A stretch of 52,042 nt of DNA from Halovivax asiaticus JCM 14624 (GCF_000337515.1 NZ_AOIQ01000017.1:225628-277669), one strand, 5' to 3'; positions 17,446 through 26,337 are shown, counted from the stretch's first letter. Notes: generated from the letters alone by a model not told the origin. Translations and numbers: made by a program.

Positions 17446-18207
17446 ATGGCACAGTCGGTCCTGTTGACCGGGGCGGCCGGCCGCGTGGGGACGGCGGTCC
17501 TGAGCGATCTCGCCGACGAATACGAGTGGCGACTCCTCGATCGGGATCCGCCGACCGAGGACCTGCCGGGCGAGTTCGTCGTCGCCGACATCACCGACGA
17601 GGACGCCGTCCGCGAGGCGATGGCGGGGATGGACGCGGTGATCCACCTCGCGGGCGACCCGCGTAAGGAGGCTCCGTGGTCGTCGGTCCTGCCGAACAAC
17701 ATCGACGGCACCCGTGTCGTCTACGAGGCCGCCGTCGAGGCGGGCGTGGACACGGTCGCGTTCGCCTCGTCGAACCACGCCGTCGGCCACTACGAGACCG
17801 ACGAACGCACGCCGGAGATGTATCGCGAGGACGACGATTTTCGCCTCGACGGGACGGAACTCCCGCGCCCTGGTAACCTCTACGGCGTTTCGAAGGCCGC
17901 CGGCGAACTCCTCGGGCGCTACTACCACGACGAGCACGACCTCTCGGTTGCCTGCGTCCGTATCGGCAACCTAACGAAAGGTCATCCACCGATCGACTAC
18001 GAACGCGGGCAGGCGATGTGGCTCTCCTATCGCGACTGCGCGCACCTCTTTCAGCGCTGTATCGAGGCCGACTACGGCTACGAGATCGTCTACGGCATCT
18101 CCGACAACGACCGGAAGTACTACTCGATCGAACGCGCTCGGGAAGTGCTCGGTTACGAGCCCCAGGACAACTCCGCGGAGTGGAACGGCGACGAACGAAT
18201 CGCGTAA
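17446..18207 (+). CDS. azf: NAD-dependent glucose-6-phosphate dehydrogenase, Azf type
   Basis: A 253-residue extended short-chain dehydrogenase. The NAD-binding motif GAAGRVG is at residues 8-14, the active-site Tyr146/Lys150 are in LYGVSK, and the conserved blocks AFASSNHAVGHYE, DDDFRLDGTELPRPGNLYG, RIGNLTKGHPPIDYERG and YGISDNDRKYYS closely match what I remember of the Haloferax volcanii archaeal zwischenferment (Azf), which starts the oxidative pentose phosphate pathway. A related uronate dehydrogenase is the alternative, but these blocks favour Azf. The ATG at 17446 opens directly on the Rossmann fold; the longer upstream frame has no conserved sequence. Confidence 0.9.
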   Translation: MAQSVLLTGAAGRVGTAVLSDLADEYEWRLLDRDPPTEDLPGEFVVADITDEDAVREAMAGMDAVIHLAGDPRKEAPWSSVLPNNIDGTRVVYEAAVEAGVDTVAFASSNHAVGHYETDERTPEMYREDDDFRLDGTELPRPGNLYGVSKAAGELLGRYYHDEHDLSVACVRIGNLTKGHPPIDYERGQAMWLSYRDCAHLFQRCIEADYGYEIVYGISDNDRKYYSIERAREVLGYEPQDNSAEWNGDERIA

Positions 18208-18210
18208 TCG

Positions 18211-18459
18211 TCAGGCGGTCCCACGCCAGTAGTCGACGACGCGATACCCGAGGTACAGCGTCGCGTTCAACACGCCGACGAACGCGAACAGGTCGCCGAG
18301 CTGGAACCAGAGTCGCTCGAGGATCCCGAGCTCGGTCAGGCCGTGCGTGAAGAAGGCGCTGATGATTCCCCAGACGAGCAGAATGGCGGCGAGCCGTGCA
18401 CCGTCTTCGATGTACGCCGGGACCGGGAGCGGATCCGGGATGGAGGGCTGGTCTGTCAT
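18211..18459 (-). CDS. Small two-helix membrane protein of unknown function
   Basis: An 82-residue protein with two likely membrane helices (LAAILLVWGIISAFFTHGL and LFAFVGVLNATLYLGYRVVD) after a proline-rich cytosolic start. No family is recognised. It ends three bases from the azf stop on the opposite strand. A run of A/T (TTTTTTAGTTGAGTAATAAATATG) split around 18470-18492 lies upstream and should hold its promoter. Confidence 0.7.
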   Translation of the reverse strand: MTDQPSIPDPLPVPAYIEDGARLAAILLVWGIISAFFTHGLTELGILERLWFQLGDLFAFVGVLNATLYLGYRVVDYWRGTA

Positions 18460-18629
18460 ATCAGGGCTTTTTTAGTTGAGTAATAAATATGTTAAGACTG
18501 TCCGGCCGCTTGGCAGATTGTGTCGTCTTCCCTCGGCCAGTTTCGATCCGTTCTATTACGTCGTGTGACGGTACCCCGTCACGAACCGCCCGCGCCGACG
18601 AGATATCTTACGAAGGGGAAATAGAATAC

Positions 18630-18637
18630 GTTATATT
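18630..18637 (+). promoter_or_regulatory. TATA-like element before the structured segment
   Basis: GTTATATT in otherwise GC-rich sequence. Counting about 27 bases places a start near 18660, exactly where the run GGGGGAGACCC begins the folded segment. No reading frame on the plus strand follows it sensibly, which is why I read it as a promoter for an RNA gene. Confidence 0.45.
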
Positions 18638-18658
18638 CATCGACGACCGAACGACGCC

Positions 18659-18950
18659 TGGGGGAGACCCTGCCTCCGGCGGAAAAAACGCCCGATGGTA
18701 GCGCTCGTCCTCGAAAGTGACGCGGTGTCTCGGGATCCACGACGGCTGCGGCCCAGGACCGGCTGCGGCCGTCGTCCCCGCGGCTACGCGACAACTGATA
18801 GAGGGCGACCGCCCGCCGGGTGATTGAAAGCCCCCCGGAGGCTACGTGCGACGCCGAGGCTCGGCGATACCGCCTCACGGCCGAAGCCGAGCCGAAGAAC
18901 TCGCACGGATTCGACGCGAACGAACGGATCAGTCCTACGCTTCGACGGTT
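18659..18950 (+). ncRNA. Candidate structured non-coding RNA
   Basis: No credible protein frame. Nested complementary segments: GCCTCCGG (18672-18679) with CCGGAGGC (18835-18842); GTAGC (18698-18702) with GCTAC (18783-18787); a 15-pair hairpin 18739-18753 / 18761-18775 with a 7-base loop; and CGTGCGA (18845-18851) with TCGCACG (18901-18907). In the long hairpin two of the 15 pairs are G-U when read from the plus strand and would be A-C mismatches on the minus strand, which argues for plus-strand transcription. A TATA-like box ends 22 bases before the proposed start. I see none of the archaeal RNase P or SRP core motifs. The 3' end is a guess at the T-run near 18949. Confidence 0.5.
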
Positions 18951-19042
18951 TTCATGCCGGTGCACACGCTCGAATAGCGACTACCGTTCGCCGAACATTC
19001 CGCGACGACGCTCTCCGTTTGTCGAATGGTTTCACGCCGGCG

Positions 19043-19669
19043 TTACCGCTCGTCGAACAATCCCTCGACGGCGCTCTCCCGCGCGTCGCGTCGATCGACG
19101 TGTGCGCGGAGCCGCTGCACGATGAGCGGTCGATCCGCCGCGTCTTCGCGCACGAAATCGAACAGCAGTGCGAGGAACGGGCCACCGTCTTGCCCGGCAT
19201 CGAGGTCGGCCAGTGCGTACGCGCCCGCGGTGCCGATCGGTGCATCGTCGTACCCCCACTCCTCGGCGAGGACCTTCGCGGCGATGACCGTCTCTTCGGG
19301 GGTGCAATCGGCCAGGGAAAGTCGTTCACCCTCGTGGGTGAGCGAGAGCGGTTGCCGTCGTTCGATCACTTCGGGGTCGGCCTTGAGCCGTCGTCCGTAT
19401 CGTCTGACGTCGCCGACGTTGCACCCGCGGTACACGTCACCGAACTCCCGCAGATATTCACGCCCGCTTTCGGCGAGGCCGACGGCACCCTCCCAGTTCC
19501 CGCGGTGGGCGTGGTGAACCGCCGCGGTGAACTGGATCAACCCGTGGAGCAACCGCTCGTCGTCGGTTCCGGTCTCGAGATCGAGCCAGTGCGTTTCCCA
19601 CGCGTCGTGGGCTGCGTGGTAGTGACCGTCGTTGTAGACGGCGATGCCGGCCCGGAGCGGCGCTCGCAT
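19043..19669 (-). CDS. DUF309 family protein
   Basis: A 208-residue, probably all-helical cytosolic protein. The N-terminal half contains the DUF309 signature YNDGHYHAAHDAWETHWL followed by LLHGLIQFTAAVHHAHRGNW and AVGLAESGREYLREF. These small helical-bundle proteins are widespread in archaea and bacteria without assigned function. The second half (PLSLTHEGERLSL, ETVIAAKVLAEEWGYD) is the haloarchaeal extension. It follows the TRAM gene by 128 bases on the same strand and could share its transcript. Confidence 0.82.
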   Translation of the reverse strand: MRAPLRAGIAVYNDGHYHAAHDAWETHWLDLETGTDDERLLHGLIQFTAAVHHAHRGNWEGAVGLAESGREYLREFGDVYRGCNVGDVRRYGRRLKADPEVIERRQPLSLTHEGERLSLADCTPEETVIAAKVLAEEWGYDDAPIGTAGAYALADLDAGQDGGPFLALLFDFVREDAADRPLIVQRLRAHVDRRDARESAVEGLFDER

Positions 19670-19797
19670 GGCTCGGCGTTTGCGGTCCGTGGGGAAAAAC
19701 GTCGCGGGGCAGGTGGGGTCGCCGGCTGCACCGATATCGGAAACCGGATTGGCAGGTGTGTCACCACTCGTGGACGGGGTGTCGTCGCGGCGAGTCC

Positions 19798-20295
19798 TCA
19801 GGAGCCCCAGAAGTTCTCGCGGCTGCCAAGCTGCGGGCGATCGGGGCCGGAGTCATCGCGTTCGCGGTCGTCCGTGTCCGCGTCTGCATCATCGTCCTCG
19901 TCCTCGTCTTCGTCCGCGTCGGCGTCGGATTCGTCGTTGTCGCTCTCGTCCTCGTCGGGGTCGAGCGGTAGGCGTTCGACCTCTTCCGCTCGTGCGTGGT
20001 TGCTGTGAACGCGGGAGATCTCGACGCGCGAACGGGCCTTCGGGAGGACACCGTCGACCATCACGATGAAGCCGTCCTCGGTCCGGCCGACGCCGGCGCC
20101 GCTCTCGTGCATGTCGACGATGTCGACGACGACCTCCTCGCCGCTCTTGACGGGCTGGGTTTTGAGTTCGCTTATCGGCTGGTTGTAGTGGTTACACCAC
20201 TCCTTGCCACCCTTGTCGCCGTAGTGCTGACACCCCATGCCAGCGATCCGCTCGGAGAATTGCGGACAGTCGTCGGCGAGTGGACAATCTGCCAT
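19798..20295 (-). CDS. TRAM-domain RNA-binding protein with N-terminal Cys cluster and acidic tail
   Basis: A 165-residue protein in three parts. Residues 1-36 hold Cys4, Cys10, Cys22 and Cys34 (with nearby His24), a possible metal site. Residues about 47-110 form a TRAM beta-barrel (PVKSGEEVVVDIVDMHESG, AGVGRTEDGFIVMVDGVLP, ARAEEV), a fold that binds tRNA/rRNA in modification enzymes. Residues 112-145 are almost pure Asp/Glu/Ala/Ser. Single-TRAM proteins in archaea have been linked to RNA chaperone activity; that is inference here. The start at 20295 opens on the Cys cluster; further upstream codons lie in the divergent promoter region shared with etfB. Confidence 0.85.
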   Translation of the reverse strand: MADCPLADDCPQFSERIAGMGCQHYGDKGGKEWCNHYNQPISELKTQPVKSGEEVVVDIVDMHESGAGVGRTEDGFIVMVDGVLPKARSRVEISRVHSNHARAEEVERLPLDPDEDESDNDESDADADEDEDEDDDADADTDDRERDDSGPDRPQLGSRENFWGS

Positions 20296-20474
20296 ACCCG
20301 CCGTAGCGCCGGCAGCGTTAAACCGCTTGCGTATCGCCCACTGGGTGTGACTGGGGCGAATCCGCCACGCCGACTGGACTGCGGGCTGGCTGGCCGCGTC
20401 TCGCCGGATCAACTACCGACGTGACGAAGCCGGTTTCGAAAGCATTTACGGTCCTGCGGTCGGAGTTCGAGGCG

Positions 20475-21266
20475 ATGAAAATCCTCGTAACGGTCGCGGA
20501 GGTGGCAACCGTCGACGACGAGTTCGAGATCGACGGTACCGAGATCGCCGACCAGTACCTGAACGCCGATCTGAACGAGTGGGACGACTACGCCATCGAG
20601 GAGGCCGTCCAGCTGCAGGAGGGCGGCGTGGCCGACGAAGTCGTTACCGTCACGATCGGCCCCGAAGAGTCCGAACAGACGATCCGACAGGCGCTCGCGA
20701 AGGGTGCCGACCGGGCTATCCGTGTCTGGGACGAGTCACTGGAGGGTGTCGACCTGCTCGACGTTCGCGCGAAGACGGAGATTCTGAAGGCCGTCGTCGC
20801 CGAAGAGGAACCCGATCTGATCCTCTCGGGCGTCCAGACGGGCGACGACAGCTGGATGGCGACCGGCGTCTCCCTCGCCGAGTCGCTCGACTTCCAGTGG
20901 TCGGCCGTCGTCAACGACCTCGACCACGATCTCGAGGACGGTACCGCGTCCGTGCGACGCGAACTCGAGGGTGGCGTCGAGGAGCTCTCCGAGGTCGATC
21001 TCCCGGCCGTGCTGACGATCCAGACCGGGATCAACGAACCGCGCTACGCGAGCCTGCGCGGCATCCGTCAGGCCCAGCGCAAGCCGCTCGACGCGAAGAC
21101 GCTCGACGACATCGGCGTCGATGCGGGCGTCGTCGATGGCAGCCTCGAACTGACGGATATGTACGAACCGGAGTCCGAGAGCGACGCGACGGTCTGGGAG
21201 GGAAGCGCCGAGGAGACCGCGGGCGAGCTGGCTGAGATGCTTCGAGAGAAGGGGGTGACGGCATGA
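20475..21266 (+). CDS. etfB: Electron transfer flavoprotein subunit beta
   Basis: Beta subunit of the FAD/AMP heterodimer that takes electrons from acyl-CoA and similar dehydrogenases. The 263-residue protein starts MKILVTVAEVATVDDEFEID and has the ETF fold landmarks NEWDDYAIEEAVQL, DLILSGVQTGDDSWMATGV (nucleotide loop) and PAVLTIQTGINEPRYASLRGI. The ATG at 20475 matches the normal EtfB start; an in-frame upstream start would add 18 unrelated residues. The stop overlaps the etfA start as ATGA. The quinone oxidoreductase partners (fixC/fixX) are not next to it. Confidence 0.93.
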   Translation: MKILVTVAEVATVDDEFEIDGTEIADQYLNADLNEWDDYAIEEAVQLQEGGVADEVVTVTIGPEESEQTIRQALAKGADRAIRVWDESLEGVDLLDVRAKTEILKAVVAEEEPDLILSGVQTGDDSWMATGVSLAESLDFQWSAVVNDLDHDLEDGTASVRRELEGGVEELSEVDLPAVLTIQTGINEPRYASLRGIRQAQRKPLDAKTLDDIGVDAGVVDGSLELTDMYEPESESDATVWEGSAEETAGELAEMLREKGVTA

Positions 21267-22219
21267 CAGACGTGCTCGCGATCGCGGATCACCGCCGCGG
21301 CGAACTCCGACCGGTGAGCTACGAACTCGCGACGGCGGGACGCGAACTCGCCGACGAGACGGGCGGTGACTTGCACCTGGCCGTCATCAGTGGCGCGGTC
21401 GACGAATTCGGCGAGAAACTCGCCCGCGAGGGCGTCGACGTCGTTCACACCGTCGCAGACGGCGAGGAGTTCAACCACGACGTCTACGTCCAGGCGATCG
21501 AGCAACTCGTGGACACGATCGATCCGCAGTACGTCCTCGTGCCCAACAGCGTCAACGGACTCGATTACGCACCCGCGGTCGCCGGTCGCCTCGACCTGTC
21601 GATCGTGACCGACGTCGTCGACCTCGCCGTCGACGGCGACTCGCTGATCGCGACGCGCGAGATGTACGGTGGCAAGGTCGAAACGACGACGGAACTCGAC
21701 GCCGGCACTGCCCTCGCCACGATCCGAGAAGGCGAGTGGCCCGAAGCCGAAGGCACTGCCGACGCCTCGATCGAGGCCTTCGACGCCGAGATCGACGAGG
21801 ACGCCGTCGGCTCGACGGTCACCGGCTTCGAGGAGGTCGCCGGCGGCGACGTCGACATCAGCGAGGCCGACCTGCTCGTCTCGATCGGCCGCGGGATCGA
21901 AGAGGAGGAGAACCTTGATCTGATTCGCGACCTCGTCGACGCACTCGATGCCACGCTCTCGTCGTCGCGACCGATCGTCGACAACGGCTGGCTCCCCGCG
22001 AACCGCCAGGTCGGCCAGTCCGGGAAGGTCGTCACACCCGACGTCTACATCGCCATCGGCATCTCCGGCGCCGTCCAGCACGTCGCCGGCATGAAGGGTT
22101 CGGACACGATCGTCGCGATCAACACCGACCCCAACGCCCCGATCATGGACATCGCCGATTACGCGATTCACGACGACCTCTTCGACGTCGTGCCGGCGTT
22201 GATCGAAGAGTTCCAGTAG
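21263..22219 (+). CDS. etfA: Electron transfer flavoprotein subunit alpha
   Basis: Alpha subunit (318 residues) that carries the redox FAD. The C-terminal FAD domain is clear: [72 protein letters not shown] (listed as consecutive blocks) and [18 protein letters not shown]. The N-terminal domain begins [19 protein letters not shown]. It is coupled to etfB through the ATGA overlap, so equal synthesis is expected. Confidence 0.94.
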   Translation: MTDVLAIADHRRGELRPVSYELATAGRELADETGGDLHLAVISGAVDEFGEKLAREGVDVVHTVADGEEFNHDVYVQAIEQLVDTIDPQYVLVPNSVNGLDYAPAVAGRLDLSIVTDVVDLAVDGDSLIATREMYGGKVETTTELDAGTALATIREGEWPEAEGTADASIEAFDAEIDEDAVGSTVTGFEEVAGGDVDISEADLLVSIGRGIEEEENLDLIRDLVDALDATLSSSRPIVDNGWLPANRQVGQSGKVVTPDVYIAIGISGAVQHVAGMKGSDTIVAINTDPNAPIMDIADYAIHDDLFDVVPALIEEFQ

Positions 22220-22618
22220 GGCGGGATCCGACGTAGTGAGGATCACGAAACAGCGAGCGGGGGCCGGAGCGACGTGCGGGCAGCGAAGAACGGCCCAAAG
22301 CGACGATTTTCTGTGCAGCGAGTTGCGGCTCCTCCGGGCACACGAAGGTGAAATCTGTGGTTCGAACGTCTTCCAGATGTTCGATCGGCGACTGAGTATG
22401 GAGCGCTGATCGTCTGGTCGGCGGCTGCCTCACCAGTGGCCGAGCGCTATCGAATCGACGCTCGGGTGTTGGTTTGATCGGGTAGTTATGCGTGGTCAGA
22501 TTCGTGCTGTTGTTACTAGCCAACGGTTGCCAAGAACGCAAAAGCGTACGAATAAAAATATGTAATGCTATTATCATTCTCCGGAGATATTATAGTGGTA
22601 CTCTGACAACCGGGGGCC
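22220..22618. other. Intergenic region with AT-rich promoter segment
   Basis: About 400 bases between etfA and the lipoprotein gene. I see no protein or RNA gene in the first 300 bases. From 22545 to 22600 the DNA turns AT-rich (AATAAAAATATG, then ATTATAGT at about 22589-22596); the latter is a good TATA box for the ATG at 22619, about 27 bases further on. Confidence 0.6.
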
Positions 22619-23893
22619 ATGGTGGATCGCCACAAGAGACGAACAGTGTTGTCAGGGGTTGCCGTTGGTGCGCTCGGGTCGCTTTCGGGGTGTCTGGACC
22701 GGCTTCCAGGAGTCGGGTCCGGCGAGACCGACGACGGGCCCGGCGGGCTCGGTCGAACGATAAAGATCGGGATGTTGCACTCGCTTACTGGTGACCTGAG
22801 TCACGTCGGCGAGCCGATCCGCAATGCCGGTGAACTGCCGATCACACAGCTAGAGGCTGCCGACGTCGATCTCGAGTTCGACGTCGGGCGGGCCGACGCG
22901 GAGACCTCGCCATCGGTGGGCGTTCGGGAGGCGTTGCGGCTCGTTCAGGAGGGCTATCCGGCGATCAACGGGGCGCTGAGCTCCGACGTGACACTCCAGG
23001 CGACACAACAGGTGTTGATTCCCTACCGGACCGTCAGTTGTTCGCCGGCGAGCACCTCACCGACGATTTCGACGCTGAACGATGGTGGAATGGTCTATCG
23101 GACGGCGGTCTCCGACACGTTCCAGGCGACCGTCCTCGCGGATCGGGCCGCGGCGGAGGGCCACTCGAGCGCCGCGACGTGCTACGTGAACAACGACTAC
23201 GGCTACCAGTTGAGTCGGGCATTCGAGCGTGCATTCGTTCGCGAAAACGGTGGCACCGTCACCGCACAGGTTCCCTTCCAGCAGGCACCCGAAGACGGGT
23301 CGATCTCCTACGCCGACCAACTGTCGGCGGCCCTCGCCGACGATCCGGACGTGATCGTTCTCATCGGGTACGCCAACAGCGGCGCACAACTCCTCCGTGA
23401 CCTGCACGACAGCGAGGCCGATCCCGCGGTGCTGGTGACCGACGGAATGCAAGACGAAAGTCTCCCCGGCCGTGTCGGTGAATCGATCGACCACGTCAGG
23501 GGGACGGCGCCACTTTCGGCGGGGCCCGGGAAGGACTTCTTCGATCGGACGTACGAATCCGAGTACGATGGACCGCCGGATAGTACGCCCTTCAACGCAC
23601 ACAGCTACGACGCGACGGCCGTGCTCTTGCTCGCCAACGCCTACGCCGGGGAGAACGTCGGCGAAACGATCATGGCGTCCATTCCCGCGGTGACCGACGA
23701 GACCGGCGAGCGGATCGGCCCGTCGGACCTGGCGCGCGGGATCGAACTCGCCGCGCAGGGCGATCCTGTCGAGTACGTCGGCGCCTCGAGCGGCGTCAGA
23801 TTCGACGAAAACGGGGATGTCGTCGCGGCGAACTTCTCGTACTGGACCTACGAAGGCAACTCGATTACGCAACTCGATACGGTGGAATACTGA
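22619..23893 (+). CDS. Amino-acid-type periplasmic binding lipoprotein (BasB-like)
   Basis: A 424-residue exported solute-binding protein. The N-terminus KRRTVLSGVAVGALGSLSGC combines a twin-arginine signal with a lipobox, so Cys25 should be lipid-anchored after Tat export. The rest follows the branched-chain amino acid (LivK/Peripla_BP_6) pattern: IKIGMLHSLTGDLSHVGEP, AINGALSSDVTLQAT, TCYVNNDYGYQLSRAFE, PDVIVLIGYANSGAQLLRDL and AHSYDATAVLLLANAY. There are no permease genes beside it; instead its stop overlaps the start of a transducer gene. This matches the Halobacterium BasB/BasT arrangement, in which the binding protein reports amino acids to a chemotaxis receptor. The ligand is inferred. 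Confidence 0.88.
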   Translation: MVDRHKRRTVLSGVAVGALGSLSGCLDRLPGVGSGETDDGPGGLGRTIKIGMLHSLTGDLSHVGEPIRNAGELPITQLEAADVDLEFDVGRADAETSPSVGVREALRLVQEGYPAINGALSSDVTLQATQQVLIPYRTVSCSPASTSPTISTLNDGGMVYRTAVSDTFQATVLADRAAAEGHSSAATCYVNNDYGYQLSRAFERAFVRENGGTVTAQVPFQQAPEDGSISYADQLSAALADDPDVIVLIGYANSGAQLLRDLHDSEADPAVLVTDGMQDESLPGRVGESIDHVRGTAPLSAGPGKDFFDRTYESEYDGPPDSTPFNAHSYDATAVLLLANAYAGENVGETIMASIPAVTDETGERIGPSDLARGIELAAQGDPVEYVGASSGVRFDENGDVVAANFSYWTYEGNSITQLDTVEY

Positions 23894-26277
23894 TGTCTCT
23901 CGGATCACAACTGGTGCCGTCGTTCGTGCGCCGGCGCTACCGAACGAAGTTCGTCATCTCGATTCTGGCCGTCGTCCTCGTCATCGGGCTCGTGGGCGGA
24001 GCCAGTTACGTACAGGCCGAACAAACCGTCGAAGACGAGTCGAACGAGCAACTCGAATCCACGGCACAGCTGCAGGCGGATTCGATCGGCGACTGGGTCG
24101 AAACGATGGGCGTCCAGACTCGAACGATCTCGGCGTCAGCGCCGCTTCGCGATGGGGCTGTACAGGACGTCCAGGCCCATCTCGTCGAGGAGCAGGCGCG
24201 GATGTCTGTCGACGTTCGTGCGATACACTATGTCGATACGGATGACGGGCAGATCGTCACGAGTACCACCCCATCCCAGCGCGGCGTCAGCCTCGGTGCT
24301 ATCGACGAACCCTGGGCGCGCTCGGACATCGAGTCGGAGCTGTCGTTCGACGACGACGTCTGGCATACGGGCGCGTCCTACGAGGACGACGTCCTCGGAG
24401 ATCAGGTCATGGCGTTCGTCAGCCCGGTCAACGAACGCTCGGATCGGGTCGCGGTCGTGATCGGGACGCTCGAATACCAGGTCGAGCAACTCCAACAACC
24501 GTCGTCGGCCGCGACGACGAGTATCGTGGATGCGAGCGGCTCGCCGGTGTTCGAATCGACCGACGGGACCGATCGACCCGCCATCGACACCGACGCGCTC
24601 GACACCGCACTGACGGGACAGACGAACGTCGTCGAGTCGGACGAGACGGTCGCCGCGTACGTTCCGGTCGCCAACAGCGACTGGGTCGCGGTGACGACCG
24701 TGCCGAGAGCCGAGGCCTACGGTGTGGCCAACTCTGTCGGGTGGAACGTTCTCGTTCTGATCGGGTTGAGCCTCCTGTCGCTGGGGGTGATGGGGATGGT
24801 GCTCGGCCGCCAGACGGTCGTCCCGCTCACGCAGCTTCGCAACCGGGCGACGGCGATGGAAGAGGGGAACCTCGACGTCGATCTCGAGACCGACCGGGTC
24901 GACGAGATCGGTCGGCTGTACGACGCGTTCGACAGCATGCGTACGTCGTTGAAAGCCCGGATCGACGAGGCGACGCAGGCTCGTGACGAAGCCGAAGCGG
25001 CCCGCGCCGAAACCCAGGCGATGAACGAACACCTGGAGGCGACGGCCGAACGGTACCAGCAGGTGATGGCCGACTGCGCCGAGGGCGATCTCACCCGGCG
25101 CCTTGAGCCGTCGAGCGAGAACGAGTCGATGAACGAGATCGCCACCGCGTTCAACGACATGGTCGCCGATCTGGAAGAGACGACGGCGCGCGCACAGGCG
25201 TTCTCGAAGATCGTCGCCGAGGCGAGCCAGGACGTCACGGGAAGCGCGGAGGAGGTCAAATCCGCCTCCGCTCAAGTGAGCGAATCCGTCCAGGAGATCT
25301 CTGACGGTGCCGATCGCCAGCACGTGAATCTCCGATCGGTCGCCGGTGAGATGGAGGGTCTCTCGACGACGACCGAGGAGATCGCCGCCTCCTCGAACGA
25401 GGTGGCCGACGTGGCCGAACGAACGGCTACGACGGGTGCCGAGGGTCGCGACGCCGCCCGGGACGCCATCGAGGGAATGCACGAGATCGAGGCGGACTCG
25501 GCCGACGCCGTCGCCGCGATCGAGCAACTCGAAGCCGAGATGGACCAGATCGACGAACTGGTCGAGTTCATCTCGACGGTCGCCAACGAGACCAACATGC
25601 TGGCGCTGAACGCCAACATCGAGGCCTCCCGGAGCGGCAGTGGCGGGGACGCGGGTGACGGCTTCGCGGTCGTCGCCGACGAGGTCAAAGAACTGGCCTC
25701 CGAGACGAAGGAGGCGGCCGAGGACATCGAAGAACGCCTCGGCAGCATCAAGTCCCAGACCGACAGGGCGTCCGCGGAAGTCCAGCAGACTGCCGATCGG
25801 GTGACCGAACAGGTCGACTCCGTCGAGAACGCCGCTGCGGCGCTCGAAGAGATCGCCGAGTACGCCCAGGAGACCAACGACGGCGTCCAGGAGATCTCCG
25901 CCGCGACCGAAGAGCAGGCGGCCTCCACCGAGGAGGTCGTCGCCATGGTCTCGTCGGCGACCGAGATCGCAGAAGAGACCTCGGACGAAGCCCAGCAAGT
26001 CGCTGCTGCGGCCGAAGAACAGACCTCGGCGATCACCGCCGTCAGCCACCGTGCTGACTCGTTGACGTCGCAAGCCGACGAACTCAGCACGGCACTCGAC
26101 GGATTCGACACGGCCGTCGATATCACCGTCGAGGAGGGGGACGCGGTTCCAGCCGAGGCCGACACTGCTGGCGACGGCCAGGTCTTCGAGGAGAGCACGG
26201 ACGAGGGCTGGAGTCCTGCGAACGATGCAGGCGGCGATGGCGATCAGTTCACGTTCGACGATTCGAACACGAACTGA
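23893..26277 (+). CDS. Membrane methyl-accepting transducer (BasT-like)
   Basis: A 794-residue chemoreceptor. Membrane helix 1 is at about 20-38, an external sensor domain at about 40-275, helix 2 at about 281-303 and HAMP from about 304 (MVLGRQTVVPLTQLRNRATA). A second HAMP-like segment (MADCAEGDLTRRLEPSSENE) follows at about 393-440. The long signalling coiled coil has the conserved tip VANETNMLALNANIEASRSG near residue 565 and Glu/Gln/Ala-rich methylation helices, ending with an acidic tail. It overlaps the binding-protein gene by one base (the A of TGATG), so it probably reads ligand-loaded lipoprotein. It should couple to CheA/CheW, which are not in the window. Confidence 0.92.
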   Translation: MSLGSQLVPSFVRRRYRTKFVISILAVVLVIGLVGGASYVQAEQTVEDESNEQLESTAQLQADSIGDWVETMGVQTRTISASAPLRDGAVQDVQAHLVEEQARMSVDVRAIHYVDTDDGQIVTSTTPSQRGVSLGAIDEPWARSDIESELSFDDDVWHTGASYEDDVLGDQVMAFVSPVNERSDRVAVVIGTLEYQVEQLQQPSSAATTSIVDASGSPVFESTDGTDRPAIDTDALDTALTGQTNVVESDETVAAYVPVANSDWVAVTTVPRAEAYGVANSVGWNVLVLIGLSLLSLGVMGMVLGRQTVVPLTQLRNRATAMEEGNLDVDLETDRVDEIGRLYDAFDSMRTSLKARIDEATQARDEAEAARAETQAMNEHLEATAERYQQVMADCAEGDLTRRLEPSSENESMNEIATAFNDMVADLEETTARAQAFSKIVAEASQDVTGSAEEVKSASAQVSESVQEISDGADRQHVNLRSVAGEMEGLSTTTEEIAASSNEVADVAERTATTGAEGRDAARDAIEGMHEIEADSADAVAAIEQLEAEMDQIDELVEFISTVANETNMLALNANIEASRSGSGGDAGDGFAVVADEVKELASETKEAAEDIEERLGSIKSQTDRASAEVQQTADRVTEQVDSVENAAAALEEIAEYAQETNDGVQEISAATEEQAASTEEVVAMVSSATEIAEETSDEAQQVAAAAEEQTSAITAVSHRADSLTSQADELSTALDGFDTAVDITVEEGDAVPAEADTAGDGQVFEESTDEGWSPANDAGGDGDQFTFDDSNTN

Positions 26278-26337
26278 CTGCCGACTGACCCGTTTCGATC
26301 CGTCACGTACTTTTTCGTGTCGCCCCGTTACCCGATA

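Noticed and set aside
18659-18950. Assignment of the structured segment as RNase P or SRP RNA
   Set aside because: I found none of the archaeal core motifs I know for either (P4 strands such as GGAAGUUCC, or the SRP helix-8 loop), so naming it would be a guess.
18579-18965. Minus-strand 128-codon ORF across the structured segment
   Set aside because: No conserved sequence, Arg/Ser-rich composition typical of shadow frames in GC-rich DNA, and it runs through the hairpin whose G-U pairs favour a plus-strand RNA.
19850-19975. GTC/GTC-type short tandem repeat or CRISPR-like array
   Set aside because: It is the coding sequence for the acidic Asp/Glu tail of the TRAM protein; there are no unit-length repeats with unique spacers anywhere in the window.
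22143-22577. Minus-strand 144-codon ORF after etfA
   Set aside because: It overlaps the etfA 3' end, has no recognisable segments and crosses the AT-rich promoter region of the lipoprotein gene.
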